Below, piece by piece: positions 57,430 to 64,000 of a stretch of 64,000 nucleotides of DNA. Origin of the DNA: Epiperipatus broadwayi (Eukaryota; Onychophora; Udeonychophora; Euonychophora; Peripatidae); assembly GCA_028023455.1 (NCBI GenBank), contig JAQFVV010006294.1, positions 126,001 to 190,000 on the forward strand, written 5' to 3'. Below the pieces are notes generated by a model. The model saw nothing but the letters and a program-made list of their open reading frames with translations. It ran no database searches and was not told the origin of the DNA. Position 1 is the stretch's first letter. Every line of letters starts with the position of its first letter. The translations under genes and the position numbers were made by a program.

Positions 57430-57665
57430 AGTAGTTAAGTAGAGTTAAAAGGTGGCTGCTGGAGGGTTGCATTAGATCCTAAGATCTAGGTGCAGTGCTC
57501 TCAGATCCAAGGCTCCTCACTGATGATGGCCACAAGCCAGAAACTAGTATGGGGATATTGCATGAGTAGGCACTAGATATGGATTTTATGCACAAGCCTT
57601 CTGGCATCCATTGATTGCTCTTGTTGCACAAGATGGCACTACTGTACGAAGAGTTTTGCTTTGTT
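57430..57665 (+). repeat. R2 ribozyme repeat (retrozyme-like)
   Basis: Contains a hammerhead with intact core (57514-57555) followed by GAGTAGGCACTAGATATGGA, TTTTATGCACAAGCC and CATCCATTGATTGCTCTTGT. The same words occur in the truncated copy at 37.1 kb. No protein is encoded. It lies next to, but on the opposite strand from, the PLE that ends at 57768. Confidence 0.65.
57514..57555 (+). ncRNA. hammerhead ribozyme, minimal type I, intact core (R2)
   Basis: Stem I TCCTCA (57514-57519) pairs with TGGGGA (57550-57555) through six pairs (one T.G). CTGATGA core 57520-57526; stem II TGGC-CACAA-GCCA (57527-57539), perfect; GAAA 57540-57543; then C-TA-G, a one-pair stem III inside ACTAGT, and UA, so cleavage is predicted after 57549 (GUA). 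All conserved core bases are present. The palindromic ACTAGT would give a 6-bp stem III in a dimer, as known for animal hammerheads with tiny stem III. This is the strongest ribozyme candidate in the window. Confidence 0.75.
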
Positions 57666-57767
57666 TAATAACAATTATATGCTAGTATCTTGTCTATTTA
57701 TTAAATGCATTGTATTCCTATTTATAAAATTACCTCCTTAATTTTTCTTTTATTATGGTTTCTCTCT

Positions 57768-58073
57768 TCATGAAGAATTTTCACACTTTCCAATATCAAA
57801 TTTAAATTTATATTTACATGTTTTTTCATGATCAAAGAAAACTGAAGCAGTCATTAAATCACCATTATTCTTACTTTTTACACATTTATATAACAATTCA
57901 TGTTCCTTTAATCTCTTTTCAATACTGCACCTTGATTCATCTATATATGATAATATACATTCACAAAAAAATTGATATATAATATTACTTTTCTGATTGA
58001 AAGTTATAACATACTTAGAATTATTCGCTAATTTATTAACATTGTTTGGAACATAGAATGAAACATTAAACAC
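57768..58073 (-). pseudogene. PLE-4 GIY-YIG endonuclease
   Basis: Starts FYVPNNVNKLANNSKYVITF; then NIIYQFFCEC (GIY strand and CxC), LSYIDESRCSIEKRLKEHEL (YID in place of YIG; catalytic-type Arg in KRLKEH), and an HEKTCKYKFKFD segment. It overlaps the end of the RT frame by ~45 bp in another frame, so a frameshift separates them. The run ends at 57768 without the usual final Glu-containing helix being clear. Confidence 0.75.
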
Positions 58074-59023
58074 CTTATATATATATTCTTAAAAAATTTC
58101 ACTTGTGGATTTGAAATAGATGGAATAGATATCCATTGTTTATTATCAATCTTCATTTTCTTTAAACCATTATAACTGTTTTTAAATTGACATAAAGTAT
58201 TGTTTATTTGTTCCATTTTATAACCAACATCAAGCAATTCCTTGGCAAATATCTCAAAAATTTTCAGTTTATCTCTTTGATAACGACGTAATTTTTCATT
58301 ACGAAACAAAAAAGATCTAAAACTTGCCATCTTATACATAATTGGTACTTTTGATTTGCAATTTATATATCCCCTTTTTTGCAATGGCTTGATTATTAAT
58401 TTATAATTTAATATACTGTTATCTCTTGTAATAATTAAATCCAAATATTTAATACTTTTGTCCAGTTCCTTTTCAATAGTCCATTTCAAGCCATTCAAAT
58501 TATTTAATTCCTCTACAAGCAAATTTATAGTATTGATATTTCCACAAACAAAAACATCATCCACATACCTTTTGTAAATTTTAATATCTTTAAAAGAGCA
58601 CATATTTAAAATACAATTCTCATATGAATACGAAACAAAATTGCAAACTTGTACAACTACAGGCAAATCCATAGACCAACCTTTAGACATCTTATAATAT
58701 TGATCTTCAAAAAAAGCAATAATGTTATCATCAAAAAATTTTAAAGAATCAACAGTAAACTTTATCATACATTCACAAAGATCTTTACTTTTTAATGTAT
58801 GTTCAATTATTTTTATGGAATCCATTCTATCAATAGAACCATGCATTTTTGTTACATCTAATGAAGTAATAATATCATTCTCATTAATCAGTAAATTTTT
58901 AATACTATTTACAAAGTCAAAAGATGAAGCAATAGTATTTTCCCCAAATCCTAAAAACTCTTGTAAAAGCATGTCAATATATTTAGAAGTCTGATACATG
59001 AATGAACCACCAAAATCCATCAT
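58028..59023 (-). pseudogene. PLE-4 reverse transcriptase
   Basis: 331-codon frame. MDFGGSFMYQTSKYIDMLLQ resembles the pre-motif-A region; IITSLDVTKMHGSID is motif A; YYKMSKGWSMDLPVVVQVCN is motif B with an unusual GWSMDLP core (usual GxPMGSP); KIYKRYVDDVFVCGN is motif C with both Asp; then LKWTIEKELDKSIKYLDLII matches the PLE LDL/V thumb entry. The Gly and Ser of motif B are replaced here; the inverted partner at 60.3 kb has GWPMGLP, so part of the change is specific to this copy. Confidence 0.85.
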
Positions 59024-59072
59024 AATTCACAAAGGATTATCTTCTTTATGTAACTTTATATTTGTAAAAATA

Positions 59073-59975
59073 CTAAAACATACAGCACAAAAAGGATATT
59101 ATCGTATAGTACGCATTATTACTTAAAGCTTTATTCTTAGCACTTTTTAAGATATTATTAATAAATTTGATTATTTGACCATCCATATTATATTCTTCAA
59201 TCAAAAACAAATCAAATTTCTCCATTTCTACTTTAACTTTATCAATATATTGACATTTTATCATTAACATTTGTAGCCCTTTATCTTCTTTCAAACAAAT
59301 CATATTATCACTCTTCAGCCTCTGTTTAAATTCCGGAATAGCCGTGATTTATCTCATAAGGCATCGCATTAAATTTATTACAATTAATTTTCTTGATAAT
59401 ATCATCAGCAAGATGATTATCATCAGGAATCATTTCAAATGAATTTGAACAGCTGCAATTAGTTCCAAATTATAATCATTCACTGACGGAATTAGCTGTG
59501 TGACCTAAAACTTATTTCTGAATAAAATGTATCTTTTTATTTAATAGAGTAATAAAGTTTAACTCATTATAAGCTTATGGATACCGCTTCTTAAATTAAA
59601 AAATCTTTTTTTATCAAATTTATTATATAACTTAAGTTCAATTAATTTAAATCCATTTTCACAAACAATTTTATATACATCCCAAGCACACCATTCATGT
59701 AAAATTATTAAATGTCCAATTGCTTTCAAATATTTTCGAATATGAAAAAGTTCCTTTTTATACTTTTTAAAAATATTTAAAATCATTAATTTCAATTTAT
59801 CCATATATCTCGGTATTAAATTTATACAGCTATTCAACTTTATGTTACAACAATTTGGGAATACGTAAAAAACTTTACAATTCTTGAAAAAACAAAGTTT
59901 GCATTTAAGCTTAATAATTTTTTTACATTGCTTCCGCCATTTCTTAACGATCCATTTAACACTTGTAAAAAGCAC
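59073..59975 (-). pseudogene. PLE-4 N-terminal pieces
   Basis: 59975-59559 encodes a Lys/Cys-rich segment (VKWIVKKWRKQCKKIIKLKC, then CFFKNCKVFYVFPNCCN) similar in position and character to the start of PLE-1. 59303-59073 (LKEDKGLQMLMIKCQYIDK) precedes the RT. Stops around 59300-59560 interrupt. Function not known. Confidence 0.6.
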
Positions 59976-60084
59976 ACATAGCTTGAATAGCTGATTAAAT
60001 GTATTAAATCCATTCTATGAAATACTATAACAAAAATAAAAATAGGTAATATAAATGTCTGTTAATTAGAACAAAATTGTAATT

Positions 60085-60488
60085 ATAATAAAACAAAATA
60101 CTATTGCTTCATCTTTTGACTTTGAATAGCATTAAAAATTTAGTGATTAATGAGAATGATGTTTCATTAGATGTAACAGAAATGTATGGTTCTATTGATA
60201 GAATGGATTCCATAAAAATAATTGAACATACATTAAAAAGTAAAGGTCTTTGTAAATAAGTGATAAAGTTTATTGTTGATTCTTTAAAAATTTTTGATGA
60301 TAACATTGTTGCTTCTTTTGAATGTCAATATTATAAAATGTCTAAAGGTTGGCCTATGGGTCTGCCTGTAATTGCAATTTTGTTTTGTCTACATATGAGA
60401 ATGGTATTTTAAATATGTGCTCTTTTAAAAATATTAAAATTTACAAAAGGTGTGTGGATATTTTTGTTTGTGTAAATACTAATACACC
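60085..60488 (+). pseudogene. inverted partial PLE reverse transcriptase (PLE-5)
   Basis: Plus-strand copy closely related to 58930-58540 of PLE-4 read in the opposite direction: ASSFDF...IKNLVINENDVSL, YGSIDRMDSIKIIEHTLKSK, DSLKIFDDNIVASFE, KMSKGWPMGLPV and then KRCVDIFVCV, where YVDD has been lost. Several stops. The right end near 60488 is cut by the Tigger-like element. With PLE-4 it forms a head-to-head arrangement. Confidence 0.8.
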
Positions 60489-60561
60489 TGGATCTCATTT
60501 TATGCGGATTTATGTTTCTTCTTAATATCTTTGTATGCGGTTTTCTTTTATGCGAGGAAAA

Positions 60562-60687
60562 TTATTAGATCAGAGGTGGAGCGCCGATAATGCGCTATTA
60601 CTATAAATTTAAACATTATAAATTTCGCGCACTCACGTCATATTTAAAGTAATAGCGCATTATTGGAGTTCGACTTCCATCTAATAA
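60562..60687. repeat. 39-bp inverted repeat with GC-rich core
   Basis: Left arm 60562-60601 (TTATTAGAT...GCGCCGATAATGCGCTATTAC) and right arm 60649-60687 (GTAATAGCGCATTATTGGAG...ATCTAATAA) pair inversely with a few mismatches across a ~47-bp loop. The inner 16 bases (ATAATGCGCTATTAC) match perfectly. Confidence 0.75.
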
Positions 60688-60792
60688 TTTCAATATTTTA
60701 AGCACTTTATAATAGTACCTGTAATAGATTTATGCAATAAAGAAGTTCATAATTCACTTAAAATCAGGATTTCCCCATTTTATATACACACA

Positions 60793-61092
60793 TTAAATTT
60801 TACAAGATTATAATGTAAATCTGTTCAAATGTTATAGATGCCTACACTATGTATGTTGTTATTTTTGCATTTTAAATCACGTTCTATTTTTGCTTATTAA
60901 AAAAAGAGTATGTAATCAATTAATCATTTAGTGTCCGCAAGTAATAAATTTTACAAGGCTATAATGTAAATCTGTTTAAACGTTATAGATGAAAAATACT
61001 ATGTATATATTGTTGTTTTTGCATTTTAAATCACGTTCTATTTTTGATTTTTATAAAAAGAGTACGTAATCAATCATTTAGTGTCTGCAACT
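60793..61092. repeat. tandem duplication, ~152-bp unit
   Basis: TAAATTTTACAAG, TATAATGTAAATCTGTT, GCATTTTAAATCACGTTCTA and AAAAAGAGTA, then CATTTAGTGTC occur in the same order at 60793-60944 and 60945-61092. Confidence 0.85.
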
Positions 61093-61377
61093 TTATTTTT
61101 AAAAGGAGAGTAACAGTGGTGGACACAATTAAATTTGACATTGAAAATATGATTTTTAATTGTAATTAACAATTTAAAAATTACGTAATGTGATCTTAAA
61201 TTAATACGATTTGAAGCGATGAAATTTGATTTTTAAACGGAATTGAAAATTAAAGACAAAAATAAGAATTTAATTTTTGTTAGTTTTAATTACATTTTGC
61301 TCAACAGTGGTGAGTCGATGTCTTTATTATCGTAAGTCGAAGTTCTTATTTTTATTTTAAACTTTTAGTTTACTCAA

Positions 61378-61470
61378 ATGGAGAGAAAAAAACACTCAAG
61401 AAAAGGAATTTCTTTGGAAATAAAAATATCAATTTTAGATCGCTTAGCGAAATGGAATGATCAACAGTGA
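61378..61470 (+). pseudogene. Tigger/pogo-type transposase, N-terminal fragment
   Basis: Thirty-codon frame MERKKHSRKG followed by ISLEIKISILDRLAKW and a stop. The K-(A/G)-ISLExKxxILDRL pattern is the start of the CENP-B-type helix-turn-helix of Tigger/pogo transposases, the DNA-binding part that recognises element ends. The rest of the domain and the DDE catalytic part are lost. Confidence 0.55.
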
Positions 61471-61620
61471 TTGGAAAATGTTTTAGTTGTATTTCCTCTT
61501 GACTTCGTTTAAGGAAAAGCTACAGTACCTCACATCACATCATGATGAATCTAATGTCTCAAATAGCGATAATAATTAAAATACCGTAGATGTATGAAAA
61601 AAATGTAAATTACGCATAAA

Positions 61621-62176
61621 AATATATTGCTTTGAATAAAATTAAATACTGTAGTTAATAAAAAAAGTAAAAAAAGTTTGTCTTGTATCAATTTTTTTCA
61701 AATTTGAAATTTTTTATTAGTCATATTTAATTTTCTTTTTTTTTTTTTTTACGTGAATTTTAAAGTAATTTTACGTTGTTGCTTTGCTTTTATGTGATTT
61801 TTGGAAAATTATAGTACGTATTGAAGCAGTCGGATCTGAGTTCGATCCTAGCTTCATGTTATTTACCCTAATACTAACTTTAGATTTCCGATGCAATGGG
61901 GCTTTATACGTTCAATCCACGCTAATTTCCATAATGAATAATTTATTTCAAATGTGTATTAAAATCAATTAGTTTCAGTTTAAAATTGAGCAATTCTCTT
62001 AATAAATTCATGATAAAATATTCATGAATTTATATATATTACAATTGCGTGGATTGTGCGTATATATTTGTAAATATTTAAATATATATAATTTTCGAAA
62101 GTTTCATTGCGTCGGGAATACTTGTTTTTTTTTTTGTACTTTTAAATAATTTGTTAAAGTTTGCGATTAAAAGCTA
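61621..62176. other. AT-rich non-coding stretch
   Basis: No supported gene. Confidence 0.4.
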
Positions 62177-62374
62177 CATTCCTTCCATGGGCTTTCAAAT
62201 TCTCAAAAACAACAGTAAAGTTTTATTAATTAAAAAAAGATAAGAATTCAATTTCTAATTAAAATCATTTCAGATTTTAAGAATTCATTTTCTAATTGGG
62301 AAAGGAATTCAAAAAAATTAGTCTAATTAGGAAAGGAATTCAATAATTAGTTTGAAAGCCTTACCGAAGGAATG
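62177..62374. mobile_element. small TIR element (MITE-like)
   Basis: CATTCCTTCCATGGGCTTTC plus AAA at 62177-62199 is matched inversely by TTTGAAAGCCTTACCGAAGG plus AATG at 62351-62374. Inside, GGGAAAGGAATTCAA-type words repeat (AATTAGGAAAGGAATTCAA). Target duplication not clear. Confidence 0.5.
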
Positions 62375-64000
62375 TATTGGAAAACAACTAATTGATAATA
62401 AAATGAGCGCTAGCCTTAAGGCATCTGGACAATATATATAGCCCTGAAAAGTCAGAAAAAAGAAAAGATCAAGCTTTGTTGTAGAGTAGTGCAGTGAACT
62501 CTGTGCGTATAATAATTGTATTTCATCATGATAGTCGGCTAAAACATCAGGAATCTGGCTACGGTTCCTAAAGTCCCGAGAAATCATCACTGGAGCTGCT
62601 GAACCTTTTCCGGATCGATCATTCTGCTAACATCATGAAAAGCTACTAAAATGCTATTCCAATAATCAACCAAATGGTGCCTACGTTTTAACAACCTGGA
62701 GGTGTGACTTAAGGACCAGCACGGAAGGGGTAATATATGTTTCTATAATGAACGTTAAACTTTCTGGCCAGTTCGAACTTTATTTTACACTCCTCCTTAT
62801 TAAGAGCTCTTTTATTCTTTAATGTAAAATCTTTGTAACACCCTTTATTTCTAAAATGCTACTGTAAATATATAACGTAATTCTTTAAATCTCTAGTCTT
62901 TAAACTTTTCTTTTCTTACCTGGCGGTTCGTTTAATATATATATGTTAGTGTGTTTTTTTTAATGTCGTATTTAAAAATTATATGCCAATAATCTTTCGA
63001 CTCGATGAGCTCCTTGATTCCATTTGCCTCACGCAAATAATATAACATTAATTTCAAATAGTAATTCTCGCCCATTAGAACTAAATTTATAAGTTCTATT
63101 AATCATCGAGTCAAAGGAAAATATTACATGTTTACTATTTTTATAATGAGCTAATAATTTATTATTAGCTCAATTTTTCACCTATGTCCCCAGCTCCTAT
63201 CTAAGTTATAAGTATTTATATATATTCACATAATGTTAAATGATTTTCTTGTTCCACTAATATTTATTTATGCAAATATAATCTTTAATGTCTTATTGCA
63301 AAAAGGGTCGATAAAGGGTTAAATGTATTTTAATTCCACTTTTGTTATTTTATATTAATATTCAGGAAGGGCACGATATTAAGGCATAGTTAACATAGTT
63401 TCCAATACTTTCAAATAGTTTTCTTAAAGCTCGTTTGACTTTAATTAATTGGTCAAGTCATCACGTAGAGCATTCTACATGGGTTTTATTTTCAACGATG
63501 ACTACCAAGTCATCATCATCAAACGTTGCTGACGTAGGGCCATCTTCCGCTCCGTTAGGCTGGTCGGTGATCATTCTCTTATTTAAATTTTTCCAGGAAG
63601 AAAATACTTCCTTTCCGATTCATTAGTCAAAGGGCGTAAGACTTGCCAAATGCAAGCCGCCATAAGACTTCGATCATCGACTAGCGATCATCTTTAAATT
63701 TGACTCTCTGCCTCGTAATTCGTCAAGCACCGTTGCATTTTTGTCCCGGTAAAACCCGCTCCGTACTCGTAATTCGTGATGAAGTGATTTAAATTAAAGT
63801 CGAACCAATTCTCAAATATGTTTAATTAAATAAGTTTTCAAATAAAGATTAAAGTTATGCCTTAAAATACGTTTTGCTCTTCATGAATAGATTTCCGAAT
63901 GTGAAGATAAATCTCATATTCCACCGTAATAAAATTAGAACAATCATTTCCGTTCTAAATAAATACCTTTATCCACCTTTATATTTTCTTGTTGGGGGCA
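62375..64000. other. less AT-rich non-coding stretch; possible LTR end at window edge
   Basis: No supported coding region (frames 62327-62590 minus and 63435-63626 plus have no domain). Composition from about 63430 is less AT-rich. The last bases CTTGTTGGGGGCA would fit an LTR end followed by a TGG-type primer-binding site, but the sequence stops here. Confidence 0.3.

Larger units (their letters stand above)
57768..59975 (-). mobile_element. Penelope-like element PLE-4
   Basis: Minus-strand PLE with all parts in order: basic N-terminal piece (59975-59559), a middle piece (59303-59073), RT (59023-58028) and GIY-YIG endonuclease (58073-57768). Frame breaks separate them. AT-biased coding like PLE-1. 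An inverted partial copy of its RT lies at 60085-60488. Confidence 0.85.
60489..61620 (+). mobile_element. Tigger/pogo-like DNA transposon relic (limits approximate)
   Basis: The PLE-5 reading stops at about 60488 and sequence CACCTGGATCTCATTTTATG, CGGATTTATG, then TATGCGGTTTTCTTTTATGCGAG begins; TCTCxTTxTATGCGGATTT words are typical of Tigger-type termini. The transposase start is at 61378. It holds an inverted repeat (60562-60687) and a tandem duplication (60793-61092). The right terminus was not identified. Confidence 0.45.

Noticed and set aside
1-64000. CRISPR arrays, bacterial operons, phage genes
   Set aside because: Spliced gene, LINE/PLE/hAT content and base composition are eukaryotic; the tandem repeats seen are minisatellites without regular unique spacers.

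Overview
This is AT-rich nuclear DNA of an animal, most likely a protostome invertebrate; the sequence does not name the species. The only host gene I can support is a spliced cytosolic-type (family I) inorganic pyrophosphatase on the minus strand. Four consecutive exons (45163-45249, 41520-41583, 38085-38147, 34155-34195) join in phase with consensus splice sites and 3.4-3.9 kb introns. They encode 85 residues, including the DNDPIDV active-site signature. The N-terminal exons and the last C-terminal exons were not found here.

Almost everything else recognisable is mobile DNA. From left to right: the 3' part of a decayed Ty3/gypsy-type element (1-3290); small palindromic and TTAA-flanked elements; a Penelope-like element (PLE) with flanking pseudo-LTRs (7238-10436); two 5'-truncated RTE-type LINE 3' ends (11.6-13.0 kb); a TIR element (13.56-14.23 kb); a 1.75 kb TIR element with 8-bp target duplications and an internal minisatellite (15.1-16.85 kb); an inverted satellite split by a hAT element with an exact 8-bp duplication (17.6-19.6 kb); a ~1 kb palindrome (20.5-21.5 kb); an internally deleted LTR retrotransposon with ~1.68 kb LTRs (22.07-26.22 kb); PLE remains (27.2-29.2 and 32.3-33.6 kb); the pyrophosphatase locus, whose introns contain a tRNA-derived SINE-like insertion, a hairpin, a ribozyme-repeat copy and a LINE relic; a 31-bp minisatellite (47.5 kb); a nearly intact RTE LINE (51.27-54.22 kb); a second large palindrome (54.5-55.3 kb); another PLE on the minus strand with a partial inverted partner (57.8-60.5 kb); and a Tigger/pogo-like relic (about 60.5-61.6 kb).

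The most interesting signal is a set of hammerhead-ribozyme folds that I read directly from the sequence. There are three unrelated repeat families (called R1, R2 and R3 here). R1 makes up both large palindromes and has five copies with the layout stem I - CUGAUGA - stem II - GAAA - stem III - stem I'. R2 has one copy with an intact core at 57514-57555 and a truncated inverted copy at 37.1 kb. R3 sits directly upstream of a PLE reverse transcriptase fragment and carries extra nucleotides in the core. Hammerheads in PLE pseudo-LTRs and in small non-autonomous retrozymes are known in animals. What looks unusual is several families in one 64 kb window, their repeated head-to-head palindromic arrangement, and the variant R3 core.

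Most of the remaining space is AT-rich sequence in which I see no gene. The short open frames there are not supported by homology or composition.
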